Shown here in pieces: positions 10,036 through 20,339 of a DNA stretch of 64,000 nt (its first letter is position 1; each line of letters opens with the position of its first letter). Under the pieces are notes generated by a model. The model made no database searches and was not told where the DNA came from. It saw only the letters and a program-made list of their open reading frames with translations. Source of the stretch: Apostichopus japonicus (taxonomy: Eukaryota; Echinodermata; Holothuroidea; Aspidochirotida; Stichopodidae). The stretch spans positions 25,169,398 to 25,233,397 of the forward strand of contig NC_092577.1 in assembly GCF_037975245.1 (NCBI RefSeq), read 5' to 3'. The translations under genes were made by a program, and so were the position numbers.

Positions 10036-12342
10036 CTTTTTGGTTCCTTGCTTTTTGCAAAGCAAGGAACCTATGCGTTCAACTTGGCGCGTGTGTGTGT
10101 GTATGTGTGTGTATGTATGTGTGTATGTGTGTGTATGTGTGTGTGTGTGTATGTGACGCTTGGCTTGTGTACATGATATCTCAATAAGGAAATGATGTAT
10201 CATGATCAAACTTGTTGGGTGGATAGCCCATAGTGAGAGGAAGATCCCTATTGTTTTTGGTGCCCGCAAAGGTCAGTTAGATGCCAAAAACCAATATATT
10301 AAAAACAGCAACAACTCCCATTGACAGGGTCCGACATGGTTGATATTTTGGGAGTAGTTGTGAATGGGGTAAGGGATCGTTTCCAAACATAACGGTCATG
10401 TGATCTAAGGTCAACAAAGGTCAATTAATGATAAAAAACTAGTATTTTAGCGATAACTTGAACAAAATGTCCGTTAGAGTTGGGAGTTGCTTTAATGTTA
10501 TCCAATTGTCGACCCGCATCTGGGTGACCTTTGACCTCAATTTGACCTCTGGTGACCTTTACGTGTTTTTGGGGATTTTTACAGTTTTGATGCTATTTTC
10601 AGATGTCAAAGGTACCTCCTGATCATAAATGTCAATAGGTTGACCCCATGTGACCTTTATGTGCCAAGTTACATGGGGTCAAAGTTTTTCGGTCGGAGTT
10701 AGGATGGTTGTACAGACTTGTCGTTTTGTTTTTTGGAATCAGGAGATTAAACTACATCTGAAACCAAGGTCAAAGGTCACATTAGAAAAAATGTGCTTAT
10801 TTTGGGAGGAAACGAGCAAAAAAGAAAATGTTTGGTTTTGATGCTAGATTTGGATATCAAAGGTACCTTCCAATCAAAAATGTCAATTGGTTGACACCCG
10901 TGTGACCTTCGTGTGTGAAGTTATATGAAGGTCAAAGTTAATTTTCACACATTTAATGCAACAACTCCCAGTTCCAAGGTGTGACATGGTTGATATAAGT
11001 TGCAAATGGTATAGGGGAATATTTTCAAAATTAACGGTCATGTGATCCGAGGTCACCAAAGGTCAATTAATGTTAAAAAACTAGTATTTTGGGGATAGAA
11101 AATGGGCAAAGAAAAAAATGTTTGAATTTGTATAGTTTGATGCTCTATTTAGGTCTCATCAATCAAAAATGTCAATAAGTTGACCCAAGGTGACCTTTGT
11201 ATGTTAAGTTATGAGGTCAAAGTTAATTTTCACACATTTAGTGTAATAACTCCCAGTGCCAAGGTGTTACACAGTTGATATTTTGAGACAAGTTGCAAAT
11301 GGTATAGGGGAATATTTTCAAACTTAACGGTCATGTGATACAAGGTCACCAAAGGTCAATTAATGATAAAAACTGGTATTTTTGCGATAACTTGAGAACA
11401 AATTGTCCGTCAGGGTTGGGAGTTGCTTCAATGTAATCCAACTGTCGACCCGCATCTGGGTGACCCTTGACCTCAATTTGATCTCTGGTGACCTTTTCGT
11501 GTTTTGTGTATTTTTACAGTTTCGATGCTATTTTCAGATGTTAAAGGTACCTTCTGATCATAAATGTCAATGGGTTGACCCCCGTGTGACCTTCGTGTGC
11601 GAAGTTATATGAGGTCAAAGTTAATTTTCACACATTTAATGCAATAACTCCCAGTTCCAAGGTGTGACAAGGTTGATATTTTTTGTAGTAGTTGCAAGTG
11701 GTATAGGGGAATATTTTCAAACTTAACGGTCATGTGATACAAGGTCACCAAAGGTCAATTAATGATAAAGTAGTATTTTTGCGATAACTTCAGAACAAAT
11801 TGTCCGTTAGGGTTGGCAGTTGCTTCAATGTAATCCAATTGTCGACCCGCATCTGGGTGACCCTTGACCTCAATGTGACCTACTTAGGTCTCACCGATCA
11901 AAAATGTCAATTGGTTGACCTCCAAGTGACCTTTGTGTGTGAAGTTATGTATACAAGTTTAGACATTTAATGCAATTAAATCTCAATGCCAAGGTGTGAC
12001 ATGGTTGATATTTTGGGACAAGTTGTGAATGGGGTGGTGGAACATTTTGAAACTTAAAGGTCATGTCATCTGAGGTCACCAATGTTATCATATCTGTTGA
12101 CACGCTTGTAGGTCTCATATATTTCTTACATTTTCAATGCTATATTTAGATCTCAAAGTGCCTTTTGATCAAAAATCCGATCACATTTTGTGATCACAAA
12201 AGTGTTGGCTTTAGTGTTGGTTACTTTATGGGAACAAGTAGGACCACAATTACTAGGACTATTTGAGCCCAATCTTGCTTGATAATATTATGTGTATTGT
12301 CATATACCCCAAGCAAGGAACCACAGTGCCCTTGGGCTCTTG
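10036..12342 (+). repeat. hairpin-ended, AGGTCA-rich repeat element
   Basis: Begins with a perfect hairpin (GGTTCCTTGCTTT / AAAGCAAGGAACC, 10042-10071, loop TTGC), then a GT/ATGT microsatellite (~10085-10155), then diverged internal repeats packed with TGACCTTTGACC and AGGTCACCAAAGGTCA motifs. The block GTCGACCCGCATCTGGGTGA recurs near 10508, 11443 and 11840. The far edge (AAGCAAGGAACCACAG near 12312) resembles the start inverted. The same end appears at 15441-15496 and, inverted, at 42357-42379. No protein is encoded. Probably a non-autonomous element. Confidence 0.65.
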
Positions 12343-14020
12343 TTAGGATCAACATCTCCCGGCCGACGAAAATATTAGACGAATGGAAGAACGAAAAAAG
12401 AAGGCAATGGAGGTGGGGAACAACGCAGAACGGAATAGGTTGCAGCGGACTATAAATAGATACATCTATAGGAAGAGGAGTGAACACTTCGAGAGGATAG
12501 CAACGGATTCCACGTCATTATGGAACTTTCTGAAATCAGTGCGGAATCCTCACAAAAATGATAACAAGGTCACCATATCGAGGGAGCTTGGATCTAAGCT
12601 AGACACCCACTTCGGCCGATTCAACAGTGCGGTTATAAAGGACATTACTCTGAACTTACCGCATCGCTCTGTCAATGACACTCCTGGAATAGAACGAGAT
12701 CAGGTTAAAAGGCAGTTTAGACTCGTCAAGCGAGGTGTCGCATCAGGTATTGATAACATACCCTGGTGGGTTTTTAAATATTGCTCAAATGAAATTGCTG
12801 ACATTTTCACAGTCATTTTCAATGAAAGTATTAAACAGTATGATTCCATCTGACTGGAAACATGCCAAAACTACTCCTGTGCCCAAAATTTGCAGCCCTG
12901 CTTCAGTAAATGATTATCGCCCAATTGATATATCAAGCATAGGGTTCAATTGTGTGCAAAAGTTATCACTTTCGTATGTCACACAATCCATTGATGAACA
13001 TGGTGATCCAAATCAGTTTGCGTACAGAAAAGGTATCTCGTGCCCTGATGCAATCCTCGCCCTTGTCCATGGCATAGTGTCTGGGCTAAACTGTAAACAG
13101 ACGACGATATCTAAGTCCCATTGTGGACTTTTCAACTGCATTTAATGCAGTCCTGCACAATCGTCTACTAAATGACCTGTGTAACTTCATCGATGAGCCA
13201 TGGCTCATTCATTGGCTTAGGGATTTCATGCAGGGATGGTCAAGACAAGTTAAACTAGACAAAGGCGATACAACAACTTCTGAAATCAGAGTAGTTCCAC
13301 AAGGTGGCCCCCTATCAGCCCTATTGTTTACTATTTATACAGATTGCATTCGCTCTAATTGCTCAGTAATTAAATATGCTGATGACACTGATTTATCGTG
13401 CAATATCACCAAAGGCTCCCACCAGCAAAATCAGCATGAGTATCAGGATTTTATCACTAGTGTATCACATTGTCGCCACACTCATGTATATTGCTCCTCA
13501 CTTTCCTGTCCATATACGGGAAAGGGTGTTTGAGGCCTCTATCTTGCCAAATATAATATATGCTGTCCCGGTCTGGTATCACTTTATCCAAATAAAAGAT
13601 AAGAAAAGATTTTTAAGTTTCCTCAGATACTGTGAAAGAATCTTTGGATTAAATCATAACCTACTTAAAGATAAAGTTAATACCGCTGCTAGAAAGGAAT
13701 TTGAGAGGCTACTAAATAACATCCAAAGAAATGAAGGACACCCACTCCATTGTGCAATAAACTCTCTGTGCAATAAGACAAACTACAATTTGAGGAATGC
13801 TGCAACAACTCCCAGATTCAGGATTGAACTTTATAGGAATTCTTTTGTTTATAGGGCGTCCATGTTCATACAGCATGGTGCTCTAGAACCATTGTTGTGA
13901 TTTTGTTTTTCAGTGTTTTGTCTAGTATTTACTATTTTATATCTTTATGATAATTTTATTTATTTTCCTATTTATAAATTTTTAATGATTTATACTGCAA
14001 ATAAAGAATTGAATTGAATT
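12343..14020 (+). mobile_element. CR1/Jockey-type LINE, 5' truncated
   Basis: RT-bearing LINE fragment ending in an AATAAAGAATT signal and a short GAATT tandem tail (14005-14020), a microsatellite 3' end typical of CR1/L2/Jockey-group LINEs. The 3' end of the same family occurs inverted at 42699-42894 and 43320-43750. It starts directly after the AGGTCA-rich repeat. Confidence 0.75.
12383..13900 (+). pseudogene. reverse transcriptase of CR1/Jockey-type LINE, broken
   Basis: RT motifs appear in order over several frames: YRKRSEHFERIA linker, TPVPKICSPASVNDYRPIDI (motif 1-2), FAYRKGISCPDAILALVHGI, VDFSTAFNAVLHNRLL (first catalytic Asp), VPQGGPLSALLFTIYTD, and the YADDTDLSC catalytic box near 13373. 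The C-terminal part (NIIYAVPVWYHF ... MFIQHGAL) ends at 13900. Frame changes near 12850, 13120 and 13400, plus an apparent deletion after the YADD box, make it inactive. The clade is inferred from motif style and tail. Confidence 0.75.
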
Positions 14021-14306
14021 CATCTCGATTAATCAATACCTGGAACGTTTTACCGCTCTCACATTGCTCGCGTGGACCCGCTCAAGCCTAGTTTCTATTA
14101 TTGTAAACTGGTCATACATACACGTTTTTCATATAAGGACACTATGACATCGATACTGTATAATAGCCAGAACTAAGGACGCTTGGAATGGAGGAATCGT
14201 CTCAATCATTTTGTCTTTTAAGCGTCGGAAAATCACTGCTGATTATTATTAAATATTATGAGGGTATAAAACAAGTGGGATGTGTGACAATACCGACCAT
14301 AATGTA

Positions 14307-14320
14307 ACCAGTAGTATTAC
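14307..14320 (+). repeat. 14-bp target-site duplication, left copy
   Basis: ACCAGTAGTATTAC, identical to 14510-14523. It brackets the U2-headed SINE. Confidence 0.9.
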
Positions 14321-14509
14321 TGGTTTCTCGGCCTTTTGGCTAAGATCATGTGTAGTATCTGTTCCCTTCGGGAATGGTGATACACACCTGACGATGATCA
14401 CACAGTCACAGTCCCGATGCAAGGGGACTGGGGCTGAGAGCGGATCAGTCGTTTGGTAGTTTGGTTTTCGTGCCCAGGTTCTTTCCTGGGTGACTTTTTC
14501 TTAAAAAGT
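14321..14509 (+). mobile_element. SINE with U2 snRNA-derived head
   Basis: The first ~45 nt match the 5' end of U2 snRNA: TTCTCGGCCTTTTGGC, then TAAGATCATGTGTAGTATCT, including the GTAGTA branch-point-pairing element. After TCTGTTC the sequence departs from U2. The Sm-site region and stem-loops III-IV of U2 are replaced by an unrelated body with a GGGACTGGGGC segment, a hairpin (CCCAGG..CCTGGG, ~14474-14490) and a TTAAAAAGT end. Perfect 14-bp duplications show insertion by LINE-type retroposition. SINEs with snRNA heads (SINEU) are known from crocodilians; this looks like another such family. Confidence 0.8.
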
Positions 14510-14523
14510 ACCAGTAGTATTAC
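14510..14523 (+). repeat. 14-bp target-site duplication, right copy
   Basis: Identical to 14307-14320. Confidence 0.9.
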
Positions 14524-15440
14524 AATTTAATTGATATATCTTTCAGCGTAACCTTCGATATACTGTAGATATAAGATTAAACATTGATTTTCTCTTTCCT
14601 CAATTACATCGTGATCCACAACAACTAGCAAAATGACGAAACGGATGACAGCCAAATCCACGACAGCCCAGAAGGACCATCACCTCCAGAATCGCCCCAC
14701 CATCAGGTAGTCAGGCTAAATTGCTTTTTTGAAGTATAGTAATCTATCTCACTTCCTTGAGTCACCGCATCTTAACTCGTTTCTCCTTTGTTGAAAACCG
14801 CGATAAATTACGGACATGTAATTATCTGAGAGCCGGCATTACTTTACAAAGCTACTTTACTTCTGTATATGCAGACCGAAAGTGTGAAGTTCATTAACGC
14901 CAGACAATCAATGGCTTTAATCCTACTTAATCTTCACCAATCCTAAGTAAAAGAAATACAAGTCGGGGATGGGGGGGGGGGGATGAGGAACAGTATATAT
15001 TATGGTATTTAATATTGATTTATTTATTCACCGAACCTGCCGAATTGGCACGAGGTCCAAGACGAGAGCGACCAGCTTGAACAGGTAGAGGTAACATTTT
15101 TCTGTTGAGATATACGTGCAGGGGCAAATGAGAAAACAGGCCTTGCTACATTTCTTGTTCAAGATTTGAATAACTTATAAGTATTATTTAACGAGGGGTG
15201 GCTAATGCCAAATTCCATTGCAACTAGTATAGCGCACATATATTGTAACTTGAAACAGAAACAAGTGGCATTAAAAAGTCAAGTTGGTTGGGTAAACACC
15301 GTCCTGTGATGGACCTAACCCTGTTTGTATTCTTATTCATCTCTTAAAATATACACTGGCAAATCTGTGTGATGAATTACATTAACAAGTGAACCTTTTA
15401 TTCTGACCCTGCAGTATTATATCTCTGCTCTAAAGCTGTT
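14524..15440. other. non-coding interval
   Basis: No supported gene. It contains a 12-base poly-G run at 14971-14982 and, at 15042-15055, a string close to a commercial cDNA-adapter sequence (see findings). Confidence 0.5.
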
Positions 15441-15494
15441 TTTGGTTCCTTGCTTTAGCAAAAGGAACCTATGCAGTCAGGTTGGCGTATGTGT
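15441..15494 (+). repeat. terminus of the hairpin/AGGTCA repeat family
   Basis: Hairpin GGTTCCTTGCT...AGCAAAAGGAACC (15444-15469) followed by CTATGCAGTCAGGTTGGCG and a short GT run. It matches the start of the 10036 element. The rest of the element is missing; a LINE A tail follows immediately. Confidence 0.6.
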
Positions 15495-15620
15495 GTGCTT
15501 TTTACGTGACCCGCCATGCGGGATACAAAACGTCACGGCCAAACGGCACTACCGAACCATCCCATTCTGACAAACGAAACTAAGGTCTAGCGAGCCAAAA
15601 AAACATACGAAGTAACATGC
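15495..15620 (-). mobile_element. LINE A copy 4, ~125-bp 3'-end stub
   Basis: Severely 5'-truncated LINE A on the minus strand. It starts with the inverted tail GTGCTTTTTACGTGACCC, then the 3' hairpin (CCCGCCATGCGGG on the plus strand) and the family 3' UTR through the GCGAGCC block. No clear target duplication was found. Confidence 0.75.
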
Positions 15621-16094
15621 AAAAATGTTACCCAAGCACGACGACACGTACAACACTGATGGGTAATGTGAAACACAGCATCACACGCATTAAAACAATC
15701 GAAGACCATTAACAGGGTTGTACTGCTGAGTTTTTGAAGAAAGACTACAAAACAAACCAACTGCTGCTGAAGAAACAAAGTGTAAACATTCAAGAGTTCT
15801 GCTGCCGCCATTGGTCTTTATTATGACTTTTCTGTCAATATCATTGGTGATATGGACATTTTGGCTTCCAGATTAAAGGTACGAATCAAACGTCTGGGAG
15901 GTAAATGCCCCTAAAAAGGTCAATGCCCGTTCCCTTCTGCACATATTATATGACATCACGGTCACGCCAATACTTGTGTCCAAATGCTTCAAAACATGCC
16001 ATTTCTTTCATTGTTGATGTTGGGTGTGGAAAATAACCTTTTCATCCTGAATTAAAAAGTCTTGAATTTCAATATATCAACACTGAGGGAACCC
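15621..16094. other. non-coding interval
   Basis: No recognisable gene or element. A minus-strand open frame over 15587-15811 (Cys-rich, ~74 codons) has no family I recognise and overlaps the LINE stub. Confidence 0.4.
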
Positions 16095-16341
16095 TTACGG
16101 ATTGATAATCCAACACAATCGTAGTTTAGAAAAGGTGTTTCTGCAGGAATTTCTCAACCAAGGCTTCCTACACAATGAGTTTTCTCCTGGCAACTTGAAT
16201 CCAGTGTAATGACCATTGGCTGGAAATTCACTTCTGATCCTTTGGACTGCACATGATGGTAGCACAACCCTGACGTGTCTTGCTAGGAACCCCAAGTATA
16301 TCATTGAACCTGTTTGACCGTAGGCTATGTATCTGTACTGC
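16095..16341 (-). pseudogene. P2X7 C-terminal-like domain exon
   Basis: Minus-strand exon with a good acceptor (T7-CCCAG) just above 16341. It reads QYRYIAYGQ, then GFLARHVRVVLPSCAVQRIR and SEFPANGHYTGFK, and stops at 16097-16095. This is the conserved cysteine-containing C-terminal (ballast) module of P2X7 receptors (RYxAYRQ...RVVLPSCVV..IR..FP...Y.GF), which occurs without the ion channel in many invertebrate genes. The usual upstream exon with the CxCGxC cluster is not present between here and the first exon at 16769-17043, so the gene is incomplete. Zinc or nucleotide binding is known only from vertebrate P2X7. Confidence 0.7.
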
Positions 16342-16768
16342 CTGGGAAAAAAATTATGAAAGTTCAAAATGTATTAATGTTGGCCCACGATGTCCACAAT
16401 AACAAGCAGGCATACAATGTACAGTTATGGTTACATTTGTTGTGATTTTACACCTTCCATGTATCATGAAACATTCTTTTGTTTCAGAAAATTTATTTCC
16501 AAAACTCCAGGCCAAAGTACTAGCCAAGTAATAATGAGTAGGAAATAACACATATGCCTACCTAGCATGGCTGCATAATGCAACTTACATCCCCGAGCCA
16601 AACTTTCAGTATGCAACCAACCGTACTAGTACTACACACTCTACATATGGGTTGTAAGTTTCCGTAACACAACGCACAATACGGTTTAGGGTGTTCCGCG
16701 AATTCAAACAACACATGCACAAAATGGACTGGATTTTGTTTTTAAATGCTTCGTTAATAAATTCTTAC

Positions 16769-17043
16769 CACGTTGTATGTTCCTTGCAATGGTTTCGAAC
16801 GGATTTCATCTTCGATATATTGTGGAGCTTCAATTTCGGCTCGTTTAACAGGCTCGAACTGATACGGTTCTAACACCTCCGCTCCACCCTCAACATTCGG
16901 TTCAATACTGGAATGATCATCGCCTTCACTCTATGCTTCGAATATGAGAAAGGGCACTCTAATTATAGCCCAATTTCACTGCCTGGTGAAGAACCATTAT
17001 CACTTTGAACTTCGGTTGCCGCAATTGGTTCTGGATCCGCCAT
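16769..17043 (-). pseudogene. first exon of P2X7-C-like gene, disrupted
   Basis: Minus-strand ATG at 17043 reads MADPEPIAATEVQSDNGSSP and then hits TAA. In another frame an acidic segment (EGDDHSSIEPNVEGGAEVLE) leads to PYRFEPVKRAE and ends at a consensus donor (GTG|GTAAGAAT) at 16769. An acidic start followed by PYxFEP is the typical beginning of invertebrate P2X7-C-domain proteins. Stops between the two segments indicate a disabled copy. It lies ~430 bp upstream of the C-terminal exon, same strand. Confidence 0.55.
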
Positions 17044-18965
17044 TTCACAGGAAATTTTGATTTGATATCGCACTTGTGATCGGTGTTTTGTTTAGTAACT
17101 ACTGGTGGTATGTGTACTTGTCTACTGTGTACGTGAATGGTATGTTCGGAGGATCGTAAGCAGCGACAACAAATGTGTTCAAAACGTGACGTCACATGAC
17201 GTCATGCGAATCGGAAAATTTTCGAGTAAAGAAAGTTTCAAACGCCGAAAAGGGTAAATTCATTCTAAATTTTCGACTCGAAAAATCAAGTTTTAAACTG
17301 GCAGATTGGTTGATACATGTTCTAGAGAACATTCTTTGATGGATCCCAAAAATTTTGAAATTTTCGTGTCATGGCCACTTTAAGATACAAACCAATCAGA
17401 TTGCTAGCCATACATGTTTTCCTTCTTCAAATGCATGCGCCTCCACATCAGATAAACTAAAGCAAATATGGCTTAAAATAGTGATTGAGTACTTCATGTA
17501 TGCTGTTATGCTGTTATGAGTACTTCATGAATGCTGTTATGTAGTGAATAATATTACCTGCAAGTTATACAGATTCAAAGATACGCTAACTGGTTCAAAA
17601 ATTGCTTATCAAGATAAATTATTTTAATAATATGTGATATCTTTTATGTCCATGATACTTTCAAAACCCAGGCTTGAAATAACGTTGATATGGTGCTTTT
17701 AATGAAGACAATATGCTGGAATTTCCAATTCACAAAAGAGGAAAAAAGCCTTGAAGGGTTACAATGTTAAATGCTTTGTTGGACCGATATGCACGGTCGG
17801 AGCCAGTGGGAGAGGGGCCAACTGGTACTTTTTTTCCAAAATAGCTTACGTGCCTTACTGGCCCAAAAAAAATGGCCCTGCTGTTGAAAATGTGGTTTTG
17901 GATTTCGTAAGCCTTTGTCTATTGAATATTTCATTTTAATATTTATTTCTAGTTTCTATATGCTATTTTTAATATGGCATCTCATATCTTTTTGTAGCAC
18001 AATCACAAGAATATAATTGATAGCATACTAACACATCAAATAATCATACATATTTAAGTTATCGGACAATGTGTACCAGCTTATAGCATAACGAGTTGTG
18101 AATGTGTATGAAAGACTCTTTTTGATGTTTCCCACCCCTACCCTCCCGATATTGCATAATGTCGAAAATAGTACAACATTAATTCCCGTACCATGATTAC
18201 TGAAAACGTCATTGACCAAAATGAAATATAACATGGTGGTACCCACGAATCAAGCTAAATATATATTAGCAACGGCTTATAACTAAACATGTTACCTATT
18301 AATTCATTAGTTGAAGTGTTAAACGAAGTTACTGATTCAGAGTAACCCCACCCCCACCCCCACCCGAAAAAAATTCAGTCAAACTTCTGCAAATCAATGA
18401 GGAAATATGAGCGACCATGCCAAATGGAAGAAAAAATAGTGATATAGGATACCATTATTTGTTTTGCACATCTAAAACGTGGTTCCACACATGAAAATTA
18501 CGCAAGTGATAACCTGTTTGTAAGTTGTGCAAAAAATAATAACAAAAGATAGCTGTTGATGAATTACACAATGTAAATATTTGTGCATAACTTCTATGTA
18601 TTAACATTCATGTTAGTCGTTTAAGTGATCAATATTAGTTTTGGAATTGAAATCATCAGAAGTGAAATATCGAACTTCGGCGAAATCCATATTAAACAAC
18701 ACTATTAAGAAGAGCCAACGAAACATTCAGAGAAAAACATATCAACAATATATGTTTTAGTTGTTCACGTGCAACTTGATAGAAAAGAGATTGGGTGTGG
18801 GGGGCACATGTGCCATAGTGACTCATACAATGCTAATCTGACATTGCTAATTCTATTCTATGTCATGTGGAAGCCTAAGACCACCTTGGTGAAGTGGAGA
18901 ATAATGTGGTTCTCTGAAAGAGTCAACCGTCAGTGGAGGTCAATAAGGTTTGAAGTTTACATTTT
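17044..18965. other. AT-rich non-coding interval
   Basis: No supported gene; short frames here lack family signatures. A CACCCCC-rich stretch lies near 18347-18365. Confidence 0.5.
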
Positions 18966-18973
18966 GCCAGCAT
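18966..18973 (+). repeat. 8-bp target-site duplication of hAT, left
   Basis: GCCAGCAT, identical to 27012-27019. Confidence 0.9.
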
Positions 18974-19989
18974 TAGGGATGCACCGGATCCAAATTTTTG
19001 GATCCGGCCGGAACCGGATTTTGCCGGATAGTACATGAAATCCGGCCGGATAAAATCGCCCGGAACCGGATTTTTTCATTACACAAAAGAAAATCATTAA
19101 TAAGAAGTAGAAAACAAGGACCAAATCTGAGGTGAGGTATACACATATAATAAAGAAGGTGAAATTAAGACCCCAATTATGAGATTAAATATGACTTGAA
19201 GTGGTGTAATCTACATTCTTTAATAAAATAACTACAATATAATTGTTCACAAGCTTGATACAGTATGTAAATTTGTTTGCTGGAAAAATACTGCATACTA
19301 CCTATGAAGACTGTTTAAAAACGGGAAGCTACATTTCACAAATCTCATACTTTATACTGAATAAAAAGATTATTTAATTGTTGTATTAACACTACTATCT
19401 GGATTTAGAATTGTCTTTTATTATTCATTATTTGGTAACAAATTTTTACACTGCAATATTATCTGTGAAAAAAAAGCATTGTATCTTTCCAGAAGTGGAA
19501 GAAACTTCTTATCTATCTTTTATCTATCCTTTAAAATGGAATTGAATGTTCATTAGAACACTTAATGATTTAGGTTTTTCATGAACTTTTAGGAACTTTC
19601 ATGGTGACAAGAGATATCTCTTTCTGTGAGAAAATTAGATGTTTTTTCTGTGAATGGCACCCCATTTTGTGGAAACTCTTCTAGTCCATTGCTTCATCTA
19701 TTTATAAAAGTGCCAAGATTACAATTTGCATATTACCATGACCACAAACAATGAGTAACAATTGACCGCTTTCTAGACTGTAGTGGTCCACAAAAAGATC
19801 CATTGTTTGAGCTTTCTAGACAGGAAATGGACTGTAGTGGTTCAGAAAAAGATCCATTGTTTTGACTTCTTAAGGTTCTGATGCACATGTTTGGATTTTG
19901 GACATTTCATGCAAGTGTTTCTCTCTGACAAGTAGTACTGTTGATGAAAGTTATTTCACTATAAGATTTGGAAGCATTTCACTGTTCAG

Positions 19990-20117
19990 GATCAGGCTGA
20001 TGAAATTGCAGAGTGTGCATTGTGTAAAAAGGTATAAGAAGAGGACCACCAGGATGTCTGCCGAAGAATTTCAGCACCTCTCCTTTGCACAGACATCTTC
20101 AAGCCAAACATACTGAT
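19990..20117 (+). pseudogene. BED zinc finger of the hAT transposase, broken
   Basis: Reads DQADEIAECALCKKV then a stop/frameshift, then (in another frame) LHRHLQAKH. This gives the C-x2-C ... H-x3-H layout of a BED finger, the DNA-binding domain at the N-terminus of hAT transposases. The coding sequence is then interrupted by LINE A3 and continues at 24893 with HPDTYRQAKEQ. Confidence 0.65.
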
Positions 20118-20339
20118 TGGCAGTTGGCTTTCGTGGAGTGCGGACGTGTTTTCGCTCTCGCTCTCGCTCTTCATCTGTTACAGCTGTTTTTGTACTGTGC
20201 TGTGCTATACTTCCCGCCAGGCGGGTGTGATAGCTTGTGTTCGTGTGTTTTCCTCAGTTCGTATATCGTTTGTTGTTTCACTATCCTGTCTTTTGTTTGT
20301 TTTGTGTTACTCCCCTGTGGCCTAGCCACCTTCGGTATC

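Noticed and set aside
10085..10269. Histidine/threonine-rich protein on the minus strand
   Set aside because: It is a translation of the GT/ATGT microsatellite.
14321..14370. Functional U2 snRNA gene
   Set aside because: Only the first ~45 nt match U2; the Sm site and the rest of U2 are absent, and target duplications show it is a retroposed element.
16095..17043. P2X receptor ion-channel gene
   Set aside because: Only the C-terminal intracellular-type domain and a short acidic start are seen; no transmembrane or extracellular P2X sequence.
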